Made by a program: the position numbers and the translations under genes. From Streptacidiphilus melanogenes (GTDB lineage Bacteria; Actinomycetota; Actinomycetes; Streptomycetales; Streptomycetaceae), in contig NZ_BBPP01000026.1 in the NCBI RefSeq assembly GCF_000787835.1, positions 62,769 to 119,531 of the forward strand: a DNA stretch of 56,763 nucleotides. The letters run 5' to 3'. This document shows, one piece after another, positions 28,527-37,290 of the stretch (its first letter is position 1; every line of letters begins with the position of its first letter). The notes under the pieces were generated by a model. That model searched no databases. It had not been told where the DNA came from and saw only the letters and a program-made list of their open reading frames with translations.

Positions 28527-29570
28527 ATGCACGAGCTGATGCACAGGCTGATGAACCGTCAGGAGCAGATGCACGACGCCGGGGACGTCATAAGCATCCC
28601 CGGTCCGGTCCGGCGCAACCCGCTGCTGGACGCCGCGGCACGACACAACCTCCAGTGGCTCAGAGCCCACGGCATGCTGCGCGAGGAGCGCGCGCAGCGG
28701 CTCTACGAGCACTGGTCCATCCCGGAGCTGGCAGCGACCAGCTTCCCCGACGCCGACCTGGCCGATCTCTGCCTCGCGGTCGACCAGTGCGCCTTCTACT
28801 TCCTCTTCGACGACCAGTTCGACGGTGAGCGCGGCGCGCGTCCCGCCGAGGTGGCGCGGGTCTGCGCGCCACTCATCACCACCCTGCACACCGGTCGCGC
28901 GCCGGAGCGCCCCTCCCCCGTCGAGTCGGCCTTCGCCGACCTGTGGCGACGCGGCAGCCAGGGCATGTCCGCGCGGTGGCGCGCCCGCGCCGCGTTCCAC
29001 TGGGAGGGCTACTTCATGGCCCACCCGAGCGAGGCCCTCGGCCGCGCCCTGCCCGACTCCCGCCCCAGCCGCGCGGCCTACCTGGTGCTGCGCCGCGGGG
29101 CGTCCGGCGTCGACACCGTCCTCGACCTCGTCGAACGCATCCTCGGCGAGGTGCCCGCGACCGCGTACCACAACCCGCAGCTGACGCTGATGCGCCAACT
29201 CGCCGGGGACGCCCCCGCGGTCAACAACGACGTCTACTCCTACGCCAAGGAGGCCCCCCGGGGCGACGTCTACAACCTCGCCGTGATCACCCAGCGGGAC
29301 CGCGGCATCAGCCGCGAGGGCGCGTTCGCGCTGGTCCGCGACGAGGCACAGCGGATGGTGGACGAGTTCTTCGCCCTCTCCGAGCAGATCCCCGGCACGG
29401 TGCTGGGTCTCGGCTGCAGCAGCGAGGAGGGCGCGGCGGTGCTGCGCTACGTCGACGGGATGGGCGACTGGATGCGCGGCTACTTCTCCTGGGAGGCGAG
29501 CACCCTCCGCTACCGCCCGGAGGGCGCACTGCCCGTCGACCAGCCGAACTATGTGGAGGAACTGCTCTGA
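28527..29570 (+). CDS. Class I terpene synthase (sesquiterpene-cyclase type)
   Basis: A 347-residue bacterial terpene cyclase. The Asp-rich motif D-D-Q-F-D is at 95-99. The NSE triad is N-D-V-Y-S-Y-A-K-E at 234-242 (Asn234, Ser238, Glu242). A C-terminal R-Y pair (T-L-R-Y-R) is present. All metal-binding elements for prenyl diphosphate ionisation are intact, so it is likely active; the product cannot be predicted. The ATG at 28527 has AGGAGG 8 bases upstream. The first ~16 residues are unusual (M-H-E-L-M-H-R-L-M-N-R-Q). No P450 or prenyltransferase is adjacent. Confidence 0.92.
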   Translation: MHELMHRLMNRQEQMHDAGDVISIPGPVRRNPLLDAAARHNLQWLRAHGMLREERAQRLYEHWSIPELAATSFPDADLADLCLAVDQCAFYFLFDDQFDGERGARPAEVARVCAPLITTLHTGRAPERPSPVESAFADLWRRGSQGMSARWRARAAFHWEGYFMAHPSEALGRALPDSRPSRAAYLVLRRGASGVDTVLDLVERILGEVPATAYHNPQLTLMRQLAGDAPAVNNDVYSYAKEAPRGDVYNLAVITQRDRGISREGAFALVRDEAQRMVDEFFALSEQIPGTVLGLGCSSEEGAAVLRYVDGMGDWMRGYFSWEASTLRYRPEGALPVDQPNYVEELL

Positions 29571-29657
29571 GGACGCACTCCCGCAGGTAGTCGCACTCAC
29601 CTCCGGGGCACGGGGCCTGCTGACTTGCGGCTCCGCCGCGTGGGTGGGTGCAACTAC

Positions 29658-29693
29658 CTCTAACGGATTAGAGAGCGGTGGTACCGGGGTACC
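29658..29693. promoter_or_regulatory. Palindromes upstream of the ABC-2 exporter genes
   Basis: CTCTAA-CGGA-TTAGAG (29658-29673) is a perfect 6-bp dyad, and GGTACC-GG-GGTACC (29680-29693) doubles a palindromic hexamer. They lie 67-100 bases before the GTG start of the ABC ATPase gene and are candidate operators. No adjacent regulator other than the two-component pair is evident. Confidence 0.4.
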
Positions 29694-29759
29694 GTCACGG
29701 CGCGCGGAACGGTCCCTGTGTGCCGGGGCCGGAGGCCGGCGCGCTCGTAGCGTGGTGGT

Positions 29760-30713
29760 GTGATCGAACTCCAGCATCTGGTCAAGCGCTACGGCGACAA
29801 GACCGCCGTCGACGACCTGCACTTCACCGTCAAGCCCGGTGTGGTCACCGGCTTCCTCGGCCCGAACGGGGCCGGGAAGTCCACCACCATGCGGATGATC
29901 CTCGGACTGGACGCGCCCACCAGCGGCAGCGTCACCGTGAACGGCAAGCGCTACTCCCAGCATGCCGCCCCCCTGCAGGAGGTCGGCGCGCTGCTGGAGG
30001 CCCGTTCCATCCACCCGGGGCGCTCCGCCTACAACCACCTGCTCGCGCTCGCGCTGACCCACGGCATCCCGCGCCGTCGGGTGGACGAGGTGATCGAGCT
30101 GACCGGTCTGGCCAAGGTGGCCAAGAAGCGCGCCGGCGCCTTCTCCCTCGGTATGGGCCAGCGCCTCGGCATCGCCGCCGCGCTGCTCGGCGACCCGCAG
30201 ACGATCATGCTGGACGAGCCGGTCAACGGCCTCGACCCGGAGGGCGTGCTGTGGATCCGCACGCTCCTGACGGACCTCGCCGAGCAGGGCCGCACCGTCT
30301 TCGTCTCCTCGCACCTGATGAGCGAGATGGCGCTGACCGCGACCAACCTGGTGATCATCGGCCGGGGCCGGCTGATGGCCGACACCACCGTCGCCGGCTT
30401 CATCGACCAGGCGGGCGGCGACAGCGTCAAGGTCGTCTCCGCCGACTCCGCGCGCCTGCGCGAGCTCCTGCTCGGCCCGGACGTCACCGTGACCGGCGAG
30501 GCGGGCTCCGAGACGCTGGCCGTCTCCGGCCTGAGCGCACGTCAGATCGGCCAGACGGCCGCCGACGCCGGTATCGCCGTCTTCGAGCTGACCCCGCAGG
30601 CCGTCTCCCTGGAGGAGGCGTTCATGACGCTGACCGGGGACACCGTCGAGTACCGCAGCAACGCCGGCAGCGCATCCCACGCCGGTGCGCCGGAAGGGAG
30701 CGTGGCCGCATGA
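29760..30713 (+). CDS. ABC transporter ATP-binding protein (DrrA-like)
   Basis: A 317-residue ATPase of an ABC-2 exporter. Walker A G-P-N-G-A-G-K-S-T, signature S-L-G-M-G-Q-R-L and Walker B I-M-L-D-E-P-V-N-G-L-D are intact. The C-terminal ~90 residues form the extra domain common in drug/lipid exporters. It starts at GTG 29760 (V-I-E-L-Q-H-L-V-K-R-Y-G) and overlaps its permease by 4 bases (ATGA). Substrate unknown. Confidence 0.9.
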   Translation: MIELQHLVKRYGDKTAVDDLHFTVKPGVVTGFLGPNGAGKSTTMRMILGLDAPTSGSVTVNGKRYSQHAAPLQEVGALLEARSIHPGRSAYNHLLALALTHGIPRRRVDEVIELTGLAKVAKKRAGAFSLGMGQRLGIAAALLGDPQTIMLDEPVNGLDPEGVLWIRTLLTDLAEQGRTVFVSSHLMSEMALTATNLVIIGRGRLMADTTVAGFIDQAGGDSVKVVSADSARLRELLLGPDVTVTGEAGSETLAVSGLSARQIGQTAADAGIAVFELTPQAVSLEEAFMTLTGDTVEYRSNAGSASHAGAPEGSVAA

Positions 30714-31546
30714 GCACGACGCTGACCGCGACCGAGGCCGCCGCCCCGGCGAAGCGGGCCGAGTACAAGGTGACCTTCGCGCGCGTGGTGCGCAGCGAGT
30801 GGTCGAAGTTCCTGTCGCTGCGCTCGACCTGGATCACGCTGGCCGTCGCCGCGCTGCTGCTGGTCGGCATCGGCATCATGGGCGCCTACCGGTACGACCC
30901 CACCGCGCTGCGCGGGCCGAGCGCCGATGCGCACGACGCCGTCACGATCGCCCTGCGCAGCACCGAGCTGGCCCAGCTGGCGCTGGGCGTGCTCGGCGTG
31001 CTGGCCACCGCCGGCGAGTACACGACCGGCCTGATCCGCTCGACGCTGGCCGCCGTGCCGAAGCGCCTGCCGGTGCTGGGCGCCAAGGTGCTCGTGTACT
31101 TCGGCGTCGTCCTCGTCGTCGCCACGGCAGGGGCCTTCCTGTCGTTCCTCGGCGGTGAGCCCTTCCTGCACGGCAAGGCGATCGCGCTGACGCTCTCCTC
31201 CTCGGGGGTGCTGCGCTGCCTCTTCGGGGCCGGTCTGTACCTGGCCCTGATCGCGGTGCTGGGCGCGGCGCTCGGCATGCTCGTCCGCTCGGTGGCCGGC
31301 GGCATCTCGCTGCTGGTGGTCCTGCTGATGCTGCTGCCGGTGTTCCTGGACATCCTGCCCAGCAGCTGGAAGCCGGACGTCTCCCCCTACCTGCCGGGTC
31401 TCGAGGGCGGCGCGGGCGGGTCGATCATCGCCCTGCACCAGGAGTCGGGCACGCTGAGCCCCGGCGCAGGCCTCGCGGTCCTGTGCGCGTGGGTCGTGGC
31501 CGCCCTGATCGGCGCGGCGTACCGTTTGCTGCGTTCCGACAGCTAG
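30710..31546 (+). CDS. ABC-2 type transporter permease
   Basis: A 278-residue membrane protein with about six helices, an N-terminal cytoplasmic segment (R-S-E-W-S-K-F-L-S-L-R-S-T-W) typical of ABC-2 permeases, and a conserved T-A-G-E-Y-T-T-G-L-I-R-S-T-L segment. It is translationally coupled to the upstream ATPase and followed by a histidine kinase and response regulator in the same direction, which suggests that the pair responds to a cell-envelope signal or substrate. Confidence 0.88.
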   Translation: MSTTLTATEAAAPAKRAEYKVTFARVVRSEWSKFLSLRSTWITLAVAALLLVGIGIMGAYRYDPTALRGPSADAHDAVTIALRSTELAQLALGVLGVLATAGEYTTGLIRSTLAAVPKRLPVLGAKVLVYFGVVLVVATAGAFLSFLGGEPFLHGKAIALTLSSSGVLRCLFGAGLYLALIAVLGAALGMLVRSVAGGISLLVVLLMLLPVFLDILPSSWKPDVSPYLPGLEGGAGGSIIALHQESGTLSPGAGLAVLCAWVVAALIGAAYRLLRSDS

Positions 31547-31571
31547 CAGCAAACGCTTGGTACCCCTCCCG

Positions 31572-33005
31572 ATGAGCAGCACGACGCACGGCAGCGATCC
31601 CCTCTGGGAGCACCTGGCCGAACACCCCGTCGCCCGCGGCTGGCTCCGCGTGCGCGCGGCCGACCGGGCGCACCCCCAGGTGCTGGATTCCTTCGTCGCG
31701 CTGTTCGTGCTGCTCACCGGGCTCGCCGATCTCTTCCGGGACGGCGAGCACCACACGCTGTTCGGGGTGAACTCCGTCCCGCTGTGGGTGAGCGCGCTGA
31801 CCGCCGTCGCCCAGGCGGCGCCGCTCGGATGGCGGCGGCGGGCGCCGCTTGTGGTCTTCTGGATCGTGCTGGGCGTCTGCGCGCTGCAGTGGGCGCTCGG
31901 CGTCGCGCTGCACAGCGACATCAGCCTGATGATCGCCCTCTACGGCGTGGCCCGGTACTCGCCCCCGCGGCGGCTGCCCTGGGTCGCGGCGGCGGTGCTG
32001 CCCTGCATCGCGGTCCTGGCCTGGCGGGTCGAGCCGCTCGCCCGGCGGCCCTGGACCGGCCTCTTCTTCGTCGCCTGCGCCGCGACCGCCGCCGCGGCCC
32101 TGGGCCTCGCGGGCCGGATCCGGCAGGGGCAGCTGGCGGCGCTCGCCGACCGGGCCGCGACGCTGGAGGTCGAGCGCGAGCAGCGCGAGCGCCTCGCGGC
32201 GGCCGACGAACGGGCCCGGGTCTCCCGCGAGCTGCACGACATCGTCGGCCACAGCCTGGCCGTCATCATCGGCCTCGCCGACGGCGGCGCGGCGCAGGCC
32301 GCGCTGCGGCCCGAGCGCGGCCCCGAGGTGCTGCGGATCATCGCCGAGACCGGCCGCGAGTCGCTGGGCGAGCTGCGCCGCACGCTCGGCGCGCTGCGCG
32401 CCGAGGTGCCCGAGACCGGTGCCGCGCCCGGGGCCGCCGCCACGCCGGACGCCACCGTCACCGTCACCGGCCCCGTCGCCGGGGAGGCGGGCGGCACCGC
32501 GCGTACGGCCGCGGCCGAGCTGCACCCCCAGCCCGGGACGGCCGAGCTGGGCGCGTTGTGCGAGCGGCTGCGCGCGGCCGGGCCGACCGTCACCTACACC
32601 GCCTCCGGCCACACCTCCGCGCTGCCGCCGGGTCTGCAGCTGGCCGTCTACCGGATCGTCCAGGAAGCGCTGACCAACAGCCTCAAGCACGCCGGTCCGG
32701 CCACCGACGTGCGCGTGTCGGTGGCGGCGGACGCCCGCACCGGGGAGGTCAGGGTCCGCGTCGACGACTCCGGCGGCGAGGACGGCCGCACCCCATCCCC
32801 CGGCTCGGGGAGCGGTCCGGGCACCGGTCACGGCCTGATCGGCCTGCGCGAGCGCGCGGCGCTGGCCGGCGGCACGGTCGCCGCCGGGCCGCGCCCCGGC
32901 GGCGGCTGGTCGGTCACCGCCTGCCTGCCGCTGCCGGAGGCTCAGTCGGCCGGCCCTAAGCTCGACGGCGGAGGCGGGCTTCCGAAGGAAGGCGGCAAGG
33001 CGTGA
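31572..33005 (+). CDS. Sensor histidine kinase (NarL-type two-component system)
   Basis: A 477-residue kinase. The N-terminal ~170 residues hold about five membrane helices and no large extracytoplasmic domain, so it probably senses a membrane signal. The HisKA_3 box S-R-E-L-H-D-I-V-G-H carries the phospho-accepting His, and the C-terminal HATPase has G-T-G-H-G-L-I-G-L-R-E-R. An unusual ~45-residue Pro/Ala/Thr-rich insertion (around 285-320) separates them. The ATG at 31572 is favoured over a TTG at 31557. It overlaps its regulator (GTGA). Confidence 0.88.
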   Translation: MSSTTHGSDPLWEHLAEHPVARGWLRVRAADRAHPQVLDSFVALFVLLTGLADLFRDGEHHTLFGVNSVPLWVSALTAVAQAAPLGWRRRAPLVVFWIVLGVCALQWALGVALHSDISLMIALYGVARYSPPRRLPWVAAAVLPCIAVLAWRVEPLARRPWTGLFFVACAATAAAALGLAGRIRQGQLAALADRAATLEVEREQRERLAAADERARVSRELHDIVGHSLAVIIGLADGGAAQAALRPERGPEVLRIIAETGRESLGELRRTLGALRAEVPETGAAPGAAATPDATVTVTGPVAGEAGGTARTAAAELHPQPGTAELGALCERLRAAGPTVTYTASGHTSALPPGLQLAVYRIVQEALTNSLKHAGPATDVRVSVAADARTGEVRVRVDDSGGEDGRTPSPGSGSGPGTGHGLIGLRERAALAGGTVAAGPRPGGGWSVTACLPLPEAQSAGPKLDGGGGLPKEGGKA

Positions 33006-33658
33006 CCACCGTGCTGATCGTGGACGACCAGCCGCTGCAACGCATGGGCTTCCGCATGCTGCTGGAGAGCAGCCCGGAGACCTCCGTGGTCGGCGAGGCG
33101 GCCCACGGCGCGGAAGCCGTCCGGCTCACGGCCGAGCTGCGACCGGACGTGGTGCTGATGGACATCCGGATGCCCGGCATGGACGGCATCGAGGCGACGC
33201 GCCGCATCGTCGCCGCGGGCGACCGTTCGCGGGTCCTGGTGCTCACCACCTTCGACCTCGACGAGTACGCCTACGGCGCGCTGCGCGCGGGCGCGAGCGG
33301 CTTCCTGCTCAAGGACGCCCGCCCCGACGAACTCCTCTCCGGCATCCGCGCCGTGGCCGCGGGCGACGCGGTCGTCGCCCCGGCGATGACCCGCCGCCTC
33401 CTCGACGCCTTCACCTCCGGCGTCCCCTCGCGCGAGCCGGACACCGATCCCCGCATCGCGCACCTCTCCCACCGCGAGCGCGAGGTTCTGGAGTCGGTCG
33501 CCCAGGGCCTGACGAACAGTGAGATCGCCACCCGCCTGGTGCTCTCGGAGTCCACGGTGAAGACCCACGTCAGCCGCGTCCTCTCCAAACTCGGCGCCCG
33601 CGACCGTGTCCACGCCGTCATCATCGCCTACGACGCCGGCCTGGCCCGGCCCGCCTGA
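33002..33658 (+). CDS. NarL/FixJ-family response regulator
   Basis: A 218-residue response regulator. The receiver has the acidic pair in I-V-D-D-Q, the phospho-Asp in V-L-M-D-I-R-M-P-G-M-D-G and the conserved Lys in F-L-L-K-D-A. The C-terminal LuxR-type HTH is L-S-H-R-E-R-E-V-L-E-S-V-A-Q-G-L with S-E-S-T-V-K-T-H-V-S-R. The GTG start overlaps the kinase stop. It probably controls the upstream ABC exporter. Confidence 0.93.
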   Translation: MTTVLIVDDQPLQRMGFRMLLESSPETSVVGEAAHGAEAVRLTAELRPDVVLMDIRMPGMDGIEATRRIVAAGDRSRVLVLTTFDLDEYAYGALRAGASGFLLKDARPDELLSGIRAVAAGDAVVAPAMTRRLLDAFTSGVPSREPDTDPRIAHLSHREREVLESVAQGLTNSEIATRLVLSESTVKTHVSRVLSKLGARDRVHAVIIAYDAGLARPA

Positions 33659-33706
33659 ATTCCGCCCTCTTGCCCCTGATGCCGTCCCGCGGTGGTACCT
33701 TTTTGT

Positions 33707-33720
33707 ACTGACCGGTCAGT
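33707..33720. promoter_or_regulatory. TetR-type operator ACTGACCGGTCAGT
   Basis: A perfect 14-bp palindrome, 33 bases before the ATG at 33753, inside an AT-richer promoter stretch (TTTTTGT on the left, TTCAAAAG on the right). GGTCAGT half-sites of this kind are typical for TetR repressors of multidrug-type exporters. The TetR gene at the end of this operon (36656) is the likely ligand. Confidence 0.7.
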
Positions 33721-33752
33721 TCAAAAGACTGCGGACAGTGGGAGGGGCGAGG

Positions 33753-34523
33753 ATGGGCGACTACGAAGGCGCCCCCGTCGCGGTGGCGGATCTGGCACTG
33801 CGGGGGCCGCGCGGGGATGTCTACCGAGGCGTCAGTTTTGATGGTGAGCCAGGGCAGTTGGTGGCCGTCGTCGGGGAGAGCGGGTCCGGGCGGACGTCGC
33901 TGCTGCTGAGCGTCGCCGGGCGAATGCGGCCCACCGCCGGGGTGGCGAGCGTCGCCGGGCTGGCGCTGCCGCGGCGGGCCGCGGCGGTGCGGAAGCTGGT
34001 CGCGCTCGGGGCGGTCGCCGGGGTGAACGACCTCGACGGCGGACTGACCGTCGAGGAGCACCTGACCGAGCGGCTCCTGCTCCGCTCCCACGGACGCCAC
34101 GCCCACCGGCGCGTCACCGCCGCGATCGACGCGGCCGGGCTGACCCGGGCCGAACTGTCGCTGCGCGCGGACTCGCTCTCCGCGCCGCAGGCGTTCCGCA
34201 CCTCCCTCGCGGCCGCGCTGATCGGCCGTCCGCGCGTGCTCGCCGTCGACGACGTCGGCGACCGCCTCTCCGACGCCGAGCGCGACGCCGCGTGGGCGAC
34301 ACTGCGCCAGCTCGCCGACGCCGGACTCACCGTGCTGGCCACGACCCGTCAGGTTCCGGCGGGAGCCCAGGCCGACGTCGTCGTCACCCTCGGCGCACCG
34401 AAGCCCGTCGAGCCCGTCGAGCCCGCGGAACCCGCGGAACCCGCGGAGAACACAGAAGACGCGGAAGACGCAGAAGGCACGGAAGATGCGGAAGGCACGG
34501 AAGGCGGCGACGACGATGAGTGA
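33753..34523 (+). CDS. Degenerate ABC ATPase-like protein
   Basis: A 256-residue ABC-fold protein whose catalytic motifs are all altered. Walker A is G-E-S-G-S-G-R-T (Arg47 for Lys). The signature region is L-S-A-P-Q (142-146) rather than LSGGQ. Walker B ends V-D-D (Asp167 where Glu is usual), and the H-loop position reads A-T-T-R-Q without His. The C-terminal ~35 residues are an acidic Pro/Glu/Thr/Asp low-complexity tail. Whether it hydrolyses ATP is doubtful. SD GGAGGGG precedes the ATG. It overlaps the YhgE/Pip gene by 8 bases. Confidence 0.75.
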   Translation: MGDYEGAPVAVADLALRGPRGDVYRGVSFDGEPGQLVAVVGESGSGRTSLLLSVAGRMRPTAGVASVAGLALPRRAAAVRKLVALGAVAGVNDLDGGLTVEEHLTERLLLRSHGRHAHRRVTAAIDAAGLTRAELSLRADSLSAPQAFRTSLAAALIGRPRVLAVDDVGDRLSDAERDAAWATLRQLADAGLTVLATTRQVPAGAQADVVVTLGAPKPVEPVEPAEPAEPAENTEDAEDAEGTEDAEGTEGGDDDE

Positions 34524-36627
34524 CCGGCTGGCCCGTCGGCGCCCGCTGCGCGCCCTCTCCCTCGGCTCGCTCGAACTGCGCCGGTTCCGGCGCGGCTCGC
34601 TGCCGCGTGCCGCCGTCGTCGCCGTGGCGCTGCTGCCGCTGCTCTACGGCGCGCTCTACATCTGGTCGTTCTGGGACCCCTACGGCCACTTCGACCGCCT
34701 GCCGGTCGCGATCGTGGACCAGGACCGGGGCGCCGACGTGGGCGGCAAGCAGCTCAACGCCGGACGCGACCTCACCACCGAGCTGCTGGACCGGCACACC
34801 TTCGACTGGCACGAGGTCAGCGCCGCCCGCGCCGACCAGGGGCTGCGCAAGGGCGACTACTACATGACGCTCACCATCCCCGCCGACTTCACCGCGAGGA
34901 TCGCGACGGGCGGGAGCGACCACCCCGTCTCGGGCCTGCTCCAGGCGCGCAGCAACGACTCCAACAGCTACCTGAGCGGCATCATCGCGAAGTCCGCCTT
35001 CTCCGAGATCCGCGCCGCCAGCTCCGCCAGTGCGGTCCGCGGCTACCTCGACCAGATCTACGTCTCCTTCGGCGACATGCACGACCAGACCCTCCAGGCG
35101 GCGGGCGGCGCGGGCCGGTTGGCGCAGGGCGCGCACACCGCGCAGGGCGGGGCACAGCAGCTGAGCGACGGGCTGGGCACGGCCCACTCCAGCAGCGGCC
35201 TGCTCGCCGACGGGCTCGACCGGTTGCACGGCGGAGCGGCCCAGGCCGCGGCCGGGACCGCGCAGTTGGACCAGATGGTGCACGGCGTGACCGACAGGCT
35301 GACGCCGACGCTGCGCAGCCGCGCCGGGGACATCCAGCGGGCCGCGCAGGCCGTCGCGACGGCCGCCGGCACCGTGCAGCAGATCGCCACCTCGCTGCCC
35401 GCCGACTCGGCTCAGGCCGTGGCGGACGCCAAGGCGGCCGAGGCGCAGCTGAAGCAGGTCTACGCCCAGCAGTGCCGGACGCCGCAGCAGGCCGGGGCAA
35501 CAGTGCCGGACGGGACCGCGACCGGCGGCTCCCCCGCCGAGTGCGCCGCGCTGCAGACCGCCGTGCAGGCGTCCCAGCGGACCGTCGAGATCGCGACCTC
35601 GGTCGACCAGGCCGTCTCCGCGAACAAGGCGCAGCTGGCCCGACTCGCCTCCGACGCGGGCACCGTGCGCGGCTACGCGAACCAGCTGGCCGCCGACGCG
35701 CCGCACCTGGCCGACCAGGTCGACGCGCAGGTCGCCAGGATCGACCGGCTGAACGCGGGCGTCGCCGGGATCGCCACCGGCAGCGCGCAGCTCGCCACCG
35801 GCGCGCACCACCTGGACGACGGGCTCGGCACCCTCGCCTCCGGCGCCGACCAGCTCGACTCCGGCCTCTACAAGCTCGCGGGCGGCTCGGACCAGCTGGC
35901 GGGTTCGCTCCACGACGGCGCCGCGAAGATCCCGGACCTGAGCGCCCAGGAACGCGCGGACCGCACCGGCGTGATGAGCGACCCGGTGCAGCTCGCCCTC
36001 GGCACGCTCAACAAGGCCGCCAACTACGGCACCGGGCTGTCCTCGTACTTCATCCCGCTGGCCCTGTGGGTCGGCATGATGGTCGCCTACATGCTGCTGC
36101 GCCCTCTGAGCAGCAGGCTGCTCGCGGCCGGCATCCCCTCCTGGCGGGCCGCGCTGGCCGGCTGGCTTCCGGCGGTCGCCATCGGCGTCGCGCAGGTCGG
36201 GGCCCTGCTGGCGGTGCTGCACTTCGCGCTCGGGCTGGACCTGGCCCGACCGGCGGCGGCGATCGGCTTCCTGCTGCTGACCTCCGCGAGCTTCGCCGCG
36301 GTGCTGCAGTGCGTCAACGCCGTCTTCGGGACCCGGGGCCGGGTCATCGGCCTGGCGATCCTGATGCTCCAGCTGACCTCGGCGGGCGGCACCTACCCCG
36401 TCCAGACCAGCCCGGGCTTCTTCGGTGCGATCCACCCCTACCTGCCGATGACCTGGGTGGTCGACGGGCTGCGCCGGCTGATCAGCGGGGGCGACCTGAC
36501 CGTGGTGTGGCAGGGCACGGGCGTCCTCGCCGCCTTCCTGGTCGCCTCACTGGCCGGCACCGTGCTCGCGGCGCGCCGCCGCCAGATGTGGACGGTCGCG
36601 TCGCTCCACCCCGAGCTGGTGCTGTGA
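34516..36627 (+). CDS. YhgE/Pip-domain ABC-2-like membrane protein
   Basis: A 703-residue protein with one N-terminal helix (about 31-50), a ~450-residue extracytoplasmic Ala/Gly/Gln-rich helical region with repeated L-A-x-G-A-x-x-L-x-x-G patterns, and about five C-terminal helices. This is the YhgE/Pip (phage-infection-protein-like) architecture related to ABC-2 permeases and RND-like exporters. Two cysteines occur in the extracellular part. It is coupled to the degenerate ATPase upstream and a TetR downstream. Substrate unknown. Confidence 0.85.
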   Translation: MSDRLARRRPLRALSLGSLELRRFRRGSLPRAAVVAVALLPLLYGALYIWSFWDPYGHFDRLPVAIVDQDRGADVGGKQLNAGRDLTTELLDRHTFDWHEVSAARADQGLRKGDYYMTLTIPADFTARIATGGSDHPVSGLLQARSNDSNSYLSGIIAKSAFSEIRAASSASAVRGYLDQIYVSFGDMHDQTLQAAGGAGRLAQGAHTAQGGAQQLSDGLGTAHSSSGLLADGLDRLHGGAAQAAAGTAQLDQMVHGVTDRLTPTLRSRAGDIQRAAQAVATAAGTVQQIATSLPADSAQAVADAKAAEAQLKQVYAQQCRTPQQAGATVPDGTATGGSPAECAALQTAVQASQRTVEIATSVDQAVSANKAQLARLASDAGTVRGYANQLAADAPHLADQVDAQVARIDRLNAGVAGIATGSAQLATGAHHLDDGLGTLASGADQLDSGLYKLAGGSDQLAGSLHDGAAKIPDLSAQERADRTGVMSDPVQLALGTLNKAANYGTGLSSYFIPLALWVGMMVAYMLLRPLSSRLLAAGIPSWRAALAGWLPAVAIGVAQVGALLAVLHFALGLDLARPAAAIGFLLLTSASFAAVLQCVNAVFGTRGRVIGLAILMLQLTSAGGTYPVQTSPGFFGAIHPYLPMTWVVDGLRRLISGGDLTVVWQGTGVLAAFLVASLAGTVLAARRRQMWTVASLHPELVL

Positions 36628-36655
36628 GCGACACCGGATACGGAAGGATGACGCC

Positions 36656-37279
36656 ATGACCCCTCCCCCAGGACCGGCCAGAGCGGGCGGCGGCGGACGC
36701 CGCGAGCAGACCCGGCAGAAGCTCTTCGTCGCGGCCCAGCAGCTGATCGCGGAGCAGGGCTTCTCCGCGACCTCGGTGGACGCGATCGCGGAGCGGGCCG
36801 GGGTCGCCAAGGGCACGGTCTACTACAACTTCAAGAACAAGAACCAGCTGTTCGAGGAGTTGCTGCAGCACGGCGTCGGCCTGCTGACCGCCGCGCTGCG
36901 GGGCGCCTCCGCCGCCCACCCCGGTGCGCCGATCGACCAGCTCGACGCGATGATCCGCGAGGGTCTCGCCTTCATCGAGCAGTACCGCGCGTTCGCGCGG
37001 CTGCTGCTGTCGGAGCTGTGGCGCACCAACCGCGCGTGGCAGTCCACGCTCACCCTGCTGCGGGAGGAGGCGGTCGCGGTGGTGCGCGGCTCCCTGGACG
37101 ACGCGGTGGCGTCGGGGGAGCTGCGGGCGGATCTCGACACCGGCCTGGTGGCGGCGGCGGTCTTCGGCATGGTGCTGGTCGTCGCGGTGGACTGGCTGAC
37201 GTTCCAGCCCGAGCGCAGCCTGGACGACGTGCACGCGGTGCTGTCGACGATGGTGCGCGGCAGGCTTGCCGCGGAGTGA
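36656..37279 (+). CDS. TetR-family regulator of the YhgE operon
   Basis: A 207-residue TetR protein with HTH Q-L-I-A-E-Q-G-F-S-A-T-S-V-D-A-I-A-E-R-A-G-V-A-K and G-T-V-Y-Y-N-F-K-N-K. It is the last gene of the 33753-37279 operon, 28 bases after the membrane gene, with GGAAGGA upstream. It probably autoregulates through the ACTGACCGGTCAGT operator at 33707 and responds to a hydrophobic substrate of the pump. Confidence 0.85.
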   Translation: MTPPPGPARAGGGGRREQTRQKLFVAAQQLIAEQGFSATSVDAIAERAGVAKGTVYYNFKNKNQLFEELLQHGVGLLTAALRGASAAHPGAPIDQLDAMIREGLAFIEQYRAFARLLLSELWRTNRAWQSTLTLLREEAVAVVRGSLDDAVASGELRADLDTGLVAAAVFGMVLVVAVDWLTFQPERSLDDVHAVLSTMVRGRLAAE

Positions 37280-37290
37280 CCCCTCGGCCC

